Source of the DNA: Massilibacillus massiliensis | GTDB lineage: Bacteria > Bacillota > Negativicutes > FLKF01 | Length of the DNA: 64,000 bases | NCBI RefSeq assembly: GCF_900086705.1 | Contig: NZ_LT575483.1 | Span: 1,872,343 to 1,936,342 of the forward strand | Direction: 5' to 3' | Shown: piece after piece, positions 16,297 to 25,650 of the stretch | Position numbering within the stretch: position 1 is the stretch's first letter | Layout: each line of letters starts with the position of its first letter | Notes under the pieces: model-generated | Databases searched by the model: none | Told to the model about the DNA's origin: nothing | The model's input: only the letters and a program-made list of their open reading frames with translations | Position numbers and translations under genes: made by a program

Positions 16297-16732
16297 AACT
16301 AACACCTCCAAAAATCTGAATTCCTGCGATATACGGCTCTTATGGCTTGCATTTATGAACGATCCCCCTTTTGTCACCACAAGAAGTACGCAAACTTCGT
16401 AAAATAATTTATAGGCATTTCTTATCCTTAACATATATCTTTTTTTCAATCTCGTCGATATTTTGCAACTTTTCAAACAATTTTGTAATTAAAGTTATTA
16501 ATGAAATTATAAATAAAAAACCGACCTGCCAACATCTGTAATTTTTTTCAAATAAACAGCTCTCGTAACACAAGTCGGTGTTTTTCCTTCTTAGGAATCT
16601 ATTTCAGTCCGACAGCCCATTCACACGGTCGACGAAATGTAATATTAAATTCATAAATTTTTAAAATTGCTATATCCGTTTAACATCTAAATGAATGCAA
16701 GATTTATCACCTAAAGTAAAGTTAGCGTATAA
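16297..16732. other. mmdA upstream region and two-component terminator
   Basis: No gene seen. It holds the mmdA leader and presumably its promoter. ACCGAC and GTCGGT segments (16516-16585) could form a long-loop terminator for the response-regulator gene; the minus strand ends in TTTTTT after GTCGG. No obvious promoter or operator stands out. Confidence 0.35.
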
Positions 16733-17437
16733 CTAAAAATAACGTGCAATTCGCTGCGTTTCAAAACAAACACAGCGATATTTATACACCGGTCTCCCAA
16801 CAGTTCCATAAATCAGTTCTAACTTCAAAATCCCCAACTGTTTCATAAACTCTAAATACTTACGCATAGACACGCGAGACACGCCTACTGATTCTGCCAT
16901 TTCTTCCGTTGAAAATGCAATTTGTTTAAAGTTCTGTACATTTTTCCATACCATTTTAAGCGTATTTTTATCAATTCCTTTTGGAGTAGAACTATTATTC
17001 AACCGCTCTTTTCCCAGAACATAATTATCTAAATCGGACTGATTCATGATTTTTTGCTCTGTCATCATATGAACCAATTCTTTATAGTTTACCAAAGCTT
17101 CACTGAGCCTTTCAAATTCAAAGGGCTTAATAATATAATCAACTGCACCAAACCGCAATGCCGTTCGAATGGTCTGCTGGTCGCAGGCTGCTGTTACTAC
17201 AATAACATCTACACCTTTACCGGCCTTCCTAATCTTCATCAAGAGTTCAATCCCATTCATCCCCGGCATAAATATGTCCAATAAAATAAGATCTACTTCG
17301 TAGCTTTCCATCATTTCCAATGCCATATCTGCACAGCGAGCCACTGCAATAACCTCAAATCCATCCACTAATTCAATATATCGCTTATTTAATTCTGCCA
17401 CCATAGGATCATCATCAACAATAATTACTCTAATCAA
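16733..17437 (-). CDS. CitB/DcuR-type response regulator
   Basis: 234 aa. The N-terminal receiver (residues 1-118) has the acidic pocket VDDD, phospho-acceptor Asp in LILLDIFMPG, VVTA and the Lys in YIIKPFEFERL. The C-terminal winged HTH (EEMAESVGVSRVSMRKYLEFMKQLGIL in parts) is typical of regulators paired with CitA/DcuS kinases. Start TTG 17437, GGAG seven bases upstream; it overlaps the kinase stop by 8 bp, so the pair is translationally coupled. Its position beside mmdADCB and a DASS carrier suggests control by succinate, fumarate or citrate. Confidence 0.85.
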   Translation of the reverse strand: MIRVIIVDDDPMVAELNKRYIELVDGFEVIAVARCADMALEMMESYEVDLILLDIFMPGMNGIELLMKIRKAGKGVDVIVVTAACDQQTIRTALRFGAVDYIIKPFEFERLSEALVNYKELVHMMTEQKIMNQSDLDNYVLGKERLNNSSTPKGIDKNTLKMVWKNVQNFKQIAFSTEEMAESVGVSRVSMRKYLEFMKQLGILKLELIYGTVGRPVYKYRCVCFETQRIARYF

Positions 17438-19040
17438 AAAATCGCTCCTCACTCCTGTACGGCAAATTTACATAAAAAGTAGTTCCCTTTCCCACCTCCG
17501 AGATAAAAGATATCCTCCCCCGCAGCCGTTTTATACTGCGTTTTAGGATGTACAATCCAACGCCTCGATTTTCACCTTTTGTAGAAAAACCATTTTTATA
17601 AATATTCTCATACGCTTCTTGTGAAATTCCCCCGCCCGTATCACGAACCTCCAGCTTGAGCTCATTACAGATTTGCACAATACTAATATCTATTTTTTTG
17701 ATTTCTTCTTTTGCCACTGCATCAACCGCATTATCTATTAAATTTCCCATAATCACAATTAAGTCGTTGACCAGTTCAGAATCCGCCATATCCGGAAGAA
17801 AACATGATTCTGACAATTCCATTTCTATGCCAGCCTCACGTGCCCAGCTTAATTTACCTAATAAAAAACCTGCAACAATAGGATCTTTAATCTTTTTTAC
17901 GACCGTCCCAATTTCCAGCTGATATTGATGTGAGATTTTCATCACATACTCTTTTAATTCATCATAGGACTGCATATGCAGCATCCCGATAATGACATGC
18001 AGTTTATTCATAAATTCATGAGTTTGTGCACGAAGCGCTTCGGCATAAATTTTAAGATCTACTAATTTCTCAGCCAATTTGCGCATTTCAGTTTTATCAC
18101 GGAAAGTCGCAACTACACCGACAATTTCTCCATTCACACAAATCGGCACGCGATTCGTCAACAAAGTTACGCCCTCCAATTCTTGCTCCTGGTCCAACTC
18201 AGCAACACCAGTTTTTAGAACATTCTGCATTCTTGTATTTGGAACAAATGCCTCTACATCTTTGCCGACCGCCTCATCATTGATTCCGGCTTTATGAAAC
18301 AATCGCAACGCCTCCGTATTGATAACGGTAATGCGTGAATTCCTATCTACAGCAAAAATTCCTTCCCGCACAGATGCAAGAATCGCATTACGCTCCTCAA
18401 GCATTTTTGCAATCACAAATGGTTCCAGACCAAATGTCATTTTCTTAATATGCCTAGCTAATAAAAAAGCGCCCACCATACCAATTAAAAGTCCGCAAAT
18501 GCTGCCAAAAAGAACACTGTATCTACTCTGACTCACTGTATTAGATACTTCATCAATCATAATTCCCACTAAAACTACGCCAATCTGGTTTCCTTCCTCC
18601 GTATATACTGGAGAAAAAACTCTTAAAGATTCACCTAAAGATCCATGTGCGACAGAGGTTTGACTTTTTCCAGCGAAAGCTTCATCTGCATCATCAGTTT
18701 CATAATAAGTGCCTATTTTGCTTCTGTCCGGATGTGATTTTCTAATACGATTCATATCCATAACAACAATAAAGTGTACATCGCTGATTTCACGAATTTT
18801 TTCAGAGAATGTCTGAATTTCATCCTCATCTTTTTGATTTATAAGTCCATCGACTACAACAGGTGTGTTTGCCATAACATTTGCAATTTGAACAGCTTTT
18901 AAATTTAGTTGTTCATAAGTCGAGCTTCCGATCTTATCACTGATTAAGAAATCCGTTACGAGCAACGACACTAAAATTACTAGAAAAGTAAGTATGACAA
19001 AATTATTTTGTAATGAAAAAAATGATTTATTTGCACGCAT
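17430..19040 (-). CDS. CitA/DcuS-type sensor histidine kinase
   Basis: 536 aa from ATG 19040. Two membrane helices (residues about 13-36 and 175-197) enclose a PASp/Cache-like periplasmic sensor with RKSHPDRSKIG and SVAHGSLGESLRVFSPVY, the arrangement that binds C4-dicarboxylates or citrate in this family. A cytoplasmic PAS (VREGIFAVDRNSRITVIN) follows, then the phospho-acceptor His in LRAQTHEFMNKLHVI and a HATPase_c domain (GNLIDNAVDAV, DTGGGI, RGVGLYI). Located upstream of the regulator; signal and target are inferred from neighbours. Confidence 0.88.
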   Translation of the reverse strand: MRANKSFFSLQNNFVILTFLVILVSLLVTDFLISDKIGSSTYEQLNLKAVQIANVMANTPVVVDGLINQKDEDEIQTFSEKIREISDVHFIVVMDMNRIRKSHPDRSKIGTYYETDDADEAFAGKSQTSVAHGSLGESLRVFSPVYTEEGNQIGVVLVGIMIDEVSNTVSQSRYSVLFGSICGLLIGMVGAFLLARHIKKMTFGLEPFVIAKMLEERNAILASVREGIFAVDRNSRITVINTEALRLFHKAGINDEAVGKDVEAFVPNTRMQNVLKTGVAELDQEQELEGVTLLTNRVPICVNGEIVGVVATFRDKTEMRKLAEKLVDLKIYAEALRAQTHEFMNKLHVIIGMLHMQSYDELKEYVMKISHQYQLEIGTVVKKIKDPIVAGFLLGKLSWAREAGIEMELSESCFLPDMADSELVNDLIVIMGNLIDNAVDAVAKEEIKKIDISIVQICNELKLEVRDTGGGISQEAYENIYKNGFSTKGENRGVGLYILKRSIKRLRGRISFISEVGKGTTFYVNLPYRSEERFFD

Positions 19041-19354
19041 CGAGAACCCCTTTTCTCCAAATAAGTACTGCACTCTTTTTGCATTTGATACGCAGCCAAT
19101 TGCCAAAAATACAACTATCACTTCTTACTCATATTTTATTTAAAATACCGCTTAAAAATAAACAAAAGGAGTCCGTTGTGACAGACTCCTCCAAAAGAAA
19201 ACCCCATTTTTAATTTTTAAATTCAGACAAATGAATCTTGGTGAGAAGAAAGTAATTCCTAAATAAAAAACAAAATACCTTCTAACAAATACATATTCTG
19301 GATGGAGAGAAAAATTCCTGCAATTAATCGATTGAATAAAGTAAATATTTTAAA
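19041..19354. other. Intergenic region with leftward terminator
   Basis: No gene. AGGAGTC (19167-19173), 10-base loop and GACTCCT (19184-19190) form a hairpin followed on the minus strand by TTTTGTTTATTT, a likely intrinsic terminator that insulates the kinase gene from leftward TetR transcription. Confidence 0.5.
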
Positions 19355-19389
19355 CTAGGGTGTGTCTGAAAACTAGTGGAATGATCAAT
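19355..19389 (+). repeat. 35-bp repeat, left copy
   Basis: Begins CTAGGGTGTGTCTGAAAAC and ends GATCAAT. It matches the minus-strand copy at 25360-25394 at 33 of 35 positions and lies in opposite orientation to it. It resembles an insertion-sequence or MITE end; no transposase is beside it. Confidence 0.7.
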
Positions 19390-19403
19390 TTAAGACAAAA
19401 TCA

Positions 19404-19439
19404 ATGCCCTACAATTCTTACATTTGAATTGTAGGGCAT
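19404..19439. terminator. Perfect 14-bp hairpin downstream of tetR
   Basis: ATGCCCTACAATTC, 8-base loop, GAATTGTAGGGCAT, followed on the plus strand by AATTATTTTT. It lies 58 bp past the TetR stop and 15 bp inside the 35-bp repeat, so it may be part of the same element. Confidence 0.55.
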
Positions 19440-19496
19440 AATTATTTTTCGCTAATCAATCAAGGTTTTATCTAATTCTGACCTTATAATACCCTT

Positions 19497-20087
19497 TTAT
19501 ATAGCAGAATCCAATGGCTGGATTCCTCGAAAAATATAACTGACCGTACACTCTATAAATGAACGATCCACTTTCTCTCCAGTTATCAACAAGCGATAAA
19601 AAAGTGGTCCATAAATTAAATCTATACATAATTCTACATCAAGCTCTTTCCGTAGTTCTCCTCTCTCTACGCCTCGTTCTAAGATACGCCTCGAATCCAA
19701 CCTTCGCGGATTAAAATATCTTAATCGATATTCTTCTGCAATTTTTGTGTTAAATTGTCCCTCTGCAATAAGTTCATTGATGACTTTACCCTCTCGACTC
19801 ATCAAAAAATCAGCCAAATTCTCAATCTGAGTTATTATATCTTCTCTAACAGAGCCTGTATTAGGAACTGGCAGTCTAGACATAGCAGCAGATAAAAAAC
19901 CGTCCATAACTACCGCTGCCTTATTGGGCCACCACTTATAGATTGTAGCTTTACTCACCTTGGCCCTTTCAGCAATTTTTTCAACAGTCACTACTGCAAA
20001 ACCACACTCCAACAACAAATCATATGCGGCCTCCAGAATTGCCTTTTCAGTCTCAACATTACGTGGGCGCCCTTTTTTCTTTTCCAA
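19497..20087 (-). CDS. TetR-family repressor
   Basis: 196 aa; start TTG 20087 behind AGGAGG at seven bases. Residues about 3-60 form the TetR HTH (RPRNVETEKAILEAAYDLL, then VEKIAERAKVSKATIYKWW with the conserved Y-KWW end). The C-terminal half is a ligand/dimer domain of the TetR_C type. It is divergent from an MFS exporter, and two matching palindromes fill the 188-bp gap between them, so it most likely represses both genes and is released by an exported compound. Confidence 0.85.
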   Translation of the reverse strand: MEKKKGRPRNVETEKAILEAAYDLLLECGFAVVTVEKIAERAKVSKATIYKWWPNKAAVVMDGFLSAAMSRLPVPNTGSVREDIITQIENLADFLMSREGKVINELIAEGQFNTKIAEEYRLRYFNPRRLDSRRILERGVERGELRKELDVELCIDLIYGPLFYRLLITGEKVDRSFIECTVSYIFRGIQPLDSAI

Positions 20088-20171
20088 AAGAAAACCTCCT
20101 TTTATTAACAAACGAAACGATACGTACATTATACTAAATATTTTTACATAAAGAAATAAAATATATCTTTA

Positions 20172-20230
20172 CAAATACTAAACGTTTAGTTTATAATTTA
20201 TTTATATTAAAACTATACGTTTAGTATTTG
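20172..20230. promoter_or_regulatory. Twin TetR operators
   Basis: ACTAAACGTTTAGT (20177-20190) is a perfect 14-bp palindrome; ACTATACGTTTAGT (20212-20225) differs at one base. The whole region is itself inverted: CAAATACTAAACG (20172-20184) and CGTTTAGTATTTG (20218-20230) match perfectly. The centres are 35 bp apart in the tetR/MFS divergent promoter. Confidence 0.75.
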
Positions 20231-20275
20231 AAATAAACTTACTAAATGTAAATACTTCGAAAGCGAGATTTTACT

Positions 20276-21448
20276 ATGCAAAACAAAACTATTTCACAGG
20301 TTCCAGACTGGATTATATTGTTACTGGCTATCTCGTGCGGCATAATCGTAGCCAATCTCTATTATGCGCAGCCATTGATCGGACCTATAAGCATGGACAC
20401 CGGATTACCTTTATCCTCGGCAGGATTCATTGTAACGCTAACACAACTTGGTTACGTTATAGGTTTACTATTTATCGTGCCACTTTGTGATCTCATTGAA
20501 AATAAAAAGTTGATCCTGTTTACATTAGGTATTGTAATTTTAGCATTACTAGGAGCCTTCTTCATTCACAATGCAGTATTGTTTCTAGCCATATCTTTTT
20601 TTATCGGACTGGGCTCAGTCGCGACACAAATATTGATTCCTTATGCAACATACTTATCAGCAGAGGAAAATCGTGGTCAAGTCGTAGGCAATGTGATGAG
20701 TGGACTTTTGCTCGGCATTATGCTTGCACGGCCAATAGCTAGTTTCATTACAAATGCGTGGGGCTGGCAAGCAGTCTTTCTTCTTTCTGCTGTCATTACA
20801 ACCATATTGACTGCCTTGCTAAGCTATATACTCCCTAAACGTCAACCTATACCTACAATGCATTATGTAAGATTAATCGGCTCTTTATTCTCACTCTTAA
20901 AAACAAAAAAAATATTACGCCGCCGCGCATTTTATCAAGCCTGCTTATTTGGTGCTTTTAGCCTATTTTGGACAGTAAGCCCGTTATGGTTAGCACACCA
21001 TTTTCATTTGTCACAGCAGGAAATTGCCTTATTCGCACTAGCGGGTGTATCTGGTGCTATAGCTGCTCCGATCGCCGGCAGATTAGCCGATAAAGGCTGG
21101 TCTAAACGTTTGACTGGTATAGCCATTATCATCGCCGCCCTCTCTTTTTTACTTCCTCATATATTTGATCATTACACAGGATCCTTGACAATGTTTGTCA
21201 TTGCCGCAATTACTTTGGATATGTCTGTATCCGGCAATCTTGTTCTTAGCCAGCGTATAATTTATTCTTTAGGCAGTGAAATACGAGGTCGCGTAAACGG
21301 AGTTTTTATGGCTGTTTTCTTTGTCGGCGGAGCTGTCGGTTCTGCGTTAGGCGGTTGGGCATATGCCTATGGCAGTTGGCAGCTGGCTTCGATGATCGGG
21401 ATCGGGTTTCCTATCGTTGCACTGCTATATTACTTTACTGAGGTATAG
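20276..21448 (+). CDS. MFS drug-exporter-like protein
   Basis: 390 aa with about 12 helices; start ATG 20276 with a weak ribosome site. The N-terminus NLYYAQPLIGPI is typical of the subgroup related to YnfM/AraJ-type exporters. The motif-A loop in the first half is degenerate (VPLCDLIENKKLI); the second half has GRLADKGWSKRL. It probably exports the compound sensed by the divergent TetR protein. Substrate unknown. Confidence 0.8.
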   Translation: MQNKTISQVPDWIILLLAISCGIIVANLYYAQPLIGPISMDTGLPLSSAGFIVTLTQLGYVIGLLFIVPLCDLIENKKLILFTLGIVILALLGAFFIHNAVLFLAISFFIGLGSVATQILIPYATYLSAEENRGQVVGNVMSGLLLGIMLARPIASFITNAWGWQAVFLLSAVITTILTALLSYILPKRQPIPTMHYVRLIGSLFSLLKTKKILRRRAFYQACLFGAFSLFWTVSPLWLAHHFHLSQQEIALFALAGVSGAIAAPIAGRLADKGWSKRLTGIAIIIAALSFLLPHIFDHYTGSLTMFVIAAITLDMSVSGNLVLSQRIIYSLGSEIRGRVNGVFMAVFFVGGAVGSALGGWAYAYGSWQLASMIGIGFPIVALLYYFTEV

Positions 21449-21827
21449 ATATTATACATACAATATGGCATAGCTCCCTCTTTAAAAATGCGTTGCCCCT
21501 CAAACATTCCTACTTCAATATCCACATTTAAATTTATTAGAGCTGAAATGGAGAATATCATTCATGATTTTCTCTATTTGCTTTGAATTTTCTAAATTTT
21601 TAAAGCTGCTGCTAGTTCCATTGATTCTTTTCAGTAATTATTATTTGCTTTATGAATACGTCTTGATTTATTATGTCGAAAAAGATTTTAATTATCGGCG
21701 GCGTTGGTTCTTATCTTAATGCCGCCGAAGACTCTAATGTAAATTTATTTATATAATAAGTGCCCCCGTTGGTTAGATAAATTTCTAACCAACGGAGGCA
21801 CTTTACTTTCATGACAGCCCTGTCTTC
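21449..21827. other. Gene-free region with relic-like ORF and terminator
   Basis: No confident gene. A 27-codon frame at about 21675-21758 begins MSKKILIIGGVG, like the Rossmann start of a flavoprotein, but has no ribosome site and stops at once, so it may be a gene relic. TCGGCGGC/GCCGCCGA (21695-21702/21721-21728) forms a hairpin. At 21759-21806 AAGTGCC.CCGTTGGTTAGA pairs with its complement (one mismatch) and probably terminates the chemoreceptor gene. Confidence 0.4.
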
Positions 21828-21836
21828 TTATACATC

Positions 21837-23828
21837 TTACAACCGAAACTTATCAACAATACTCTTAATGTCTTCTGCAAGTTTCGCCAGCGCATTACTA
21901 GATGCAGCAATTTCTTCTGTTGATGCTGCCTGTTCTTCCGTTGTAGCTGAAACAGATTGTGTCTGTCCGGCAATATCATTATTTACCTTGTCTACATGTT
22001 TTACGGATTCAGCAATTTTTTTACTACCTTGGTCAATTGCTTGAATCGCACCAATTGCATCATTAATTTGCGTTGTTACCTGATCAACCAAACCATAAAT
22101 TTCTTGGAAAGCTTTTCCGGCATCATTTACAACCGTCGTTCCAATATTTGCTTCCTTCGTTCCTTGGTTCATTGCAATAACTGCCTGATCAGTATCTGCT
22201 TGCACTTGACCAATTAAGCCAGCGATTTGTTTCGCTGCATCTTCCGATTGTTCGGCCAATTTCCGAACTTCTTCAGCAACTACAGCAAAACCACGACCTT
22301 GCTCACCTGCTCGAGCAGCTTCAATTGCCGCATTTAAAGCAAGTAAATTCGTTTGACTCGCAATACCGGCAATCGTATCCACGATTTTTCCTATTTCTTG
22401 CGAACGTTGTCCTAATTTCGTAATCAATTCAGCCGAACTTCCTACTGTACTTTCAATGCTGTTCATTTGTTCAATAACAGCATGTATGCTTTCACCACCG
22501 GTTTTCGCCGCTGTTGAAGCTTTTGAAGATGTCACTGCAATTGTTTCTGAGTTTGCCGCTAAGTGATGTGTATGATTCGCCATATCTTCTGTAGCTTTTA
22601 CGGTGCTCTGCACTGCGTTCACTTGATTTTCTGTACCGCTGGCTACATCACTAATTGCTTCTGCAACCTGCTGCACCATTTGCGCGGACTGCTGTGCATT
22701 ATCTGTTAATTGCTCCGCAGAAGCTGCAACATTCGTCGAAACATTCTTCAATTTCGAAATCATTTCCCGTAAGTAAGCATTCATCGTCGTATACGATTCG
22801 CCCATTCGTCCGAGTTCATCATTAGAATAAATATTTACTGTTTTAATACTCAAATCACCGGTAGAAATATGATTCATTGCTGAATTTAACGCTTCAATCG
22901 GTTTTACAATTCGTCGTACTAGGTACAAAACTAGCAAGATAACTAACACTAAAATAATGAAACTAGTCGCAATAGAGGCATTACGCAGTACTGCTAATCT
23001 AGATAAAACTTCTTCCGAAGGAACTGTTAAACTCATGCTCCATGTTGCGCCTGGAATCGGTGCATATATTACATACTGCTCTTTCCCAGCAGCTTGATAT
23101 TCTCCTATCCCAGTCTCACCTTTTGTCATCTTCTCAACAATTTCTTTTAATGCTTTATCCGTATTCTCATCTTTTAATGGATTCTGTTTCATAATAAGGT
23201 CCGTATTTGGATGAATGATCGTCATCCCATTCCCCTGTACGACCGATGCATAACCTGTGTCGGCAACTTTAATTTCACTAATCCGCTTAATCAAGCTATC
23301 GATTGAAACAGTCCCGCCCAATGCACCAATAATTTGATTGTCCTTTTTAATTGGTGCAACTACAGATAAAACCATCTTGCCATCTGCTTTAGAAATAATC
23401 GGATTCGTAATGACAGTCTTTCCTGTAGACATAACTTCTTTAAAATAAGTTCTATCTGCAATATTCGTCTGACTACCATTTGTATGTATAGATTGTCCTT
23501 TGGCATCCACTAGCCAGAACCTAGAAAATATCGGATTGCGTTTTACTTCTTCTTGTAGAGTCTGCAAAGCTACTGCTTGGTCGCCATTACGAACTTGCGG
23601 CTGATTTGCTAAAATTGTTACCTCATCTTTACGCCAATCCAACCACATACCGATCTCTTTTGCATAAACCTCAGTACGTGAAACTAAATCCGTTTCTGCC
23701 AAATCAATCAACGCATTTTTTGCATTGTTATAATTCAGACACGCTACAATTGATAATGATACCACAAGTATCGATACTGCAACTAAAATAATCTTGGTAC
23801 CAATTTGATTCAATTTCATTTTGAGCAC
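21837..23828 (-). CDS. Methyl-accepting chemotaxis protein (dCache)
   Basis: 663 aa. GTG 23828 is chosen as the start because GGAGG lies seven bases upstream; ATG 23819 also fits. A membrane helix (residues about 14-36), a periplasmic dCache sensor ([19 protein letters not shown] to [10 protein letters not shown]), a second helix (about 283-305), HAMP, and a long cytoplasmic signalling domain follow, with the highly conserved hairpin tip [39 protein letters not shown] (in parts). dCache receptors often bind amino acids or organic acids directly. Single gene; it implies motility or chemosensory genes elsewhere in the genome. Confidence 0.93.
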   Translation of the reverse strand: MLKMKLNQIGTKIILVAVSILVVSLSIVACLNYNNAKNALIDLAETDLVSRTEVYAKEIGMWLDWRKDEVTILANQPQVRNGDQAVALQTLQEEVKRNPIFSRFWLVDAKGQSIHTNGSQTNIADRTYFKEVMSTGKTVITNPIISKADGKMVLSVVAPIKKDNQIIGALGGTVSIDSLIKRISEIKVADTGYASVVQGNGMTIIHPNTDLIMKQNPLKDENTDKALKEIVEKMTKGETGIGEYQAAGKEQYVIYAPIPGATWSMSLTVPSEEVLSRLAVLRNASIATSFIILVLVILLVLYLVRRIVKPIEALNSAMNHISTGDLSIKTVNIYSNDELGRMGESYTTMNAYLREMISKLKNVSTNVAASAEQLTDNAQQSAQMVQQVAEAISDVASGTENQVNAVQSTVKATEDMANHTHHLAANSETIAVTSSKASTAAKTGGESIHAVIEQMNSIESTVGSSAELITKLGQRSQEIGKIVDTIAGIASQTNLLALNAAIEAARAGEQGRGFAVVAEEVRKLAEQSEDAAKQIAGLIGQVQADTDQAVIAMNQGTKEANIGTTVVNDAGKAFQEIYGLVDQVTTQINDAIGAIQAIDQGSKKIAESVKHVDKVNNDIAGQTQSVSATTEEQAASTEEIAASSNALAKLAEDIKSIVDKFRL

Positions 23829-24295
23829 CTTGCTGCCTCCTTTATTTTTCCTTAAAAAAGTAGTACTCCCCAAATTCACAAAACATAACTGGAAATAATC
23901 ATATCATATTTCGTCATTTATTGTCAAAATATTGTATACATTATACACACGACCCATAAATCAGTATAATTATAAAGTAATATATTAACTTGTTTAACTG
24001 ACCATTGTAAAAAACAAAGTCTTTCATTTTCTAATAAAATCTCTATAATATAAGCCTTCAAGTTGCTTGAAAACTACATATCAAGCAACTTTCCACTCAT
24101 TTTTAAGCACAAACACAATACTTATATTTATGCAAAGCAGCGGAATAAAAATTCTCTATTCCGCTGCTTTACGACTATTATTTTCATGAACATTGATGGT
24201 TTAAAAGGCAAAATTCAAGAACCGAATCCTGCAATACTAGAAATTCATTCATCATCTGCTATCATCAACCGCTCCATTCAGGACTAAAGTCCAAC
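23829..24295. other. Gene-free region with two strong hairpins
   Basis: No convincing gene. AAGTTGCTTGA/TCAAGCAACTT (24060-24070/24081-24091) is a perfect 11-bp stem. AAGCAGCGGAATA/TATTCCGCTGCTT (24135-24147/24157-24169) is a perfect 13-bp stem, a probable terminator after the riboflavin transporter gene. A 33-codon frame at 24186-24287 lacks a ribosome site. Confidence 0.45.
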
Positions 24296-24883
24296 TCATC
24301 GTTCACACAAGACATGAAATAGTTTTCTATAAATCATCAAAGTCAAAAGAGACATTACAATACCTTTTATCATGTTAAACGGCGCAATTCCTAATGCAAT
24401 AAAAGTTTTCAAATCAACGATCTGCGGATTTGCAATTGTTCCCATATAGATAATTTGGTCTAAAGGAAAATTTAGTACGGCTTGATATATGGGCAGCAAA
24501 ATAAAATAATTCATCAAAGATGCTAAAAACATCATCGAAAAAGTCCCTGCAACAAGTGCAATCACGGCACCCCTTTGGCTATGATAACGCTGATATAAAT
24601 AACCAGCCGGCAAAACAAATGCTACACCAACCAGAAAATTTGCGACCTCCCCAATTCCCATAGTTTGCGTATTCGCGGCATGCAGCACATTTTTTATCAG
24701 TTCAATGATCACCCCCGCCATCGGTCCGAACGCAAAAGCCCCAATAATCGCTGGCAGTTCACTCGCATCTAATTTCAAAAAAACAGGCATCATTGGCAAA
24801 GGAACTTCAAAAAACATTAAAATCACAGCAATTGCCGATAAAATTCCAAGCTTCGTAATATATTGTGTCTTGGCAGAAACCAT
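24296..24883 (-). CDS. ribU: Riboflavin ECF transporter S component (RibU-like)
   Basis: 195-aa, six-helix substrate-binding membrane subunit of an energy-coupling-factor importer; start ATG 24883 behind AGGAGG. The N-terminal helix and GAFAFGPMAGVIIELIKNVLH (in parts) follow the RibU pattern. The assignment to riboflavin is strongly supported by the FMN riboswitch directly upstream. The shared EcfAA'T module is not in the window. Confidence 0.9.
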   Translation of the reverse strand: MVSAKTQYITKLGILSAIAVILMFFEVPLPMMPVFLKLDASELPAIIGAFAFGPMAGVIIELIKNVLHAANTQTMGIGEVANFLVGVAFVLPAGYLYQRYHSQRGAVIALVAGTFSMMFLASLMNYFILLPIYQAVLNFPLDQIIYMGTIANPQIVDLKTFIALGIAPFNMIKGIVMSLLTLMIYRKLFHVLCER

Positions 24884-24914
24884 TTTTCATTCCTCCTATG
24901 AATATTCTTACCTT

Positions 24915-24948
24915 AAAAATAAAAAAACTCCCGAAATCTCTTCGGGAA
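24915..24948 (-). terminator. Riboswitch expression-platform terminator
   Basis: TCCCGAA/TTCGGGA (24929-24935/24941-24947) followed on the minus strand by TTTTTTTATTTTT, between the FMN aptamer and ribU. A classical transcription attenuator that should form when FMN is bound. Confidence 0.8.
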
Positions 24949-24964
24949 TCTATTGACTAAAAAT

Positions 24965-24999
24965 GCAATACATATACAAATGACTCATATATGTATTGC
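24965..24999. repeat. Perfect 12-bp hairpin between aptamer and terminator
   Basis: GCAATACATATA (24965-24976) and TATATGTATTGC (24988-24999) with an 11-base loop. It sits in the riboswitch linker and may be an antiterminator, pause or spacer element. Confidence 0.5.
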
Positions 25000-25002
25000 T
25001 TT

Positions 25003-25122
25003 CTCTTCTTACATCCAGACTATACTGTCGGCCTTGGAATCACACCAAGTCTGCCTTGCGGCTCGTGGGCTTGCAGAACGCTGCTTACCACCGGTCGGGA
25101 ATTGAACCCTGCCCTGAAGATA
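25003..25122 (-). ncRNA. FMN riboswitch (RFN element)
   Basis: Minus-strand reading shows the conserved RFN blocks in order: ATCTTCAGGGCAGGGT, AATTCCCGACCGGTGGTA, AGCCCACGAGCC, GGCAGACTTGGTGTGATTCC, GGCCGACAGTATAGTCTGGA and GGATGTAAGAAGAG. The terminal P1 strands (TATCTTC and GAAGAG-side) close the aptamer. It precedes ribU and a terminator, so FMN should switch expression off. Confidence 0.93.
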
Positions 25123-25650
25123 TTTCAATTTATTTAGTTTTTATTAAAGAATACAATTAACAAACGTTAAATTCAACTTCATTGTAACAAAAAGTCTCCG
25201 GCTCTGCAACTAAGCGACAGAGGCTTAAGTCTGCCATTTTCCATCTACAGGACACTAAACCTGTCTCTGTTGTCCATTTTAAACTGTAAAAAGCATTAAT
25301 TTTTATTAAAAATTAAATTCCAATTTAAGCGGTAAGGACTGACACAAAAATCACTCGCCATTGACCATTCCACTAGTTTTCATACACACCCTAGGCATAA
25401 AAGAGAAGGAGATGCGAAATGCTTTAAAAAAATTTTTATCAAGTTCTCCTATAAATAGGACTGTTAAGCAGCATACAGACGCCAATACTTTTTGTCACGC
25501 CTGCCGTCAGCAAGTGGACCTACACAACTGCGTCACAAATCGGTACATTTTCACTGCATCTTTTACACGAGGATAACAGGATATGGGGGTATCATAGCAG
25601 GATTGCGAGAAATGGCAGCAGAATTGACAAACAACCGAATTTTCTACCTA
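25123..25650. other. Gene-free region upstream of the riboswitch and marR
   Basis: No convincing gene. It contains the 35-bp repeat copy at 25360-25394, an unremarkable short frame at 25397-25576 with Cys pairs but no spaced ribosome site, and short hairpins near 25200-25280. The riboswitch promoter must lie at 25123-25250 but is not distinct to me. Confidence 0.35.
25360..25394 (-). repeat. 35-bp repeat, right copy (inverted)
   Basis: On the minus strand it begins CTAGGGTGTGTATGAAAAC and ends GGTCAAT; 33 of 35 bases match the copy at 19355-19389. Flanking sequences beyond the 35 bp differ. Confidence 0.7.

Noticed and set aside
24063..24287. 74-codon plus-strand frame
   Set aside because: No ribosome site, and it runs through two strong hairpins; no recognised similarity.
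19355..25394. Classical composite transposon
   Set aside because: There is no transposase gene and the flanking repeats are only 35 bp, so the evidence supports only inverted repeats.
25361..25576. 71-codon plus-strand frame with CHAC motif
   Set aside because: It begins inside the 35-bp repeat and its only candidate ribosome site directly touches an ATG; no supporting homology seen.
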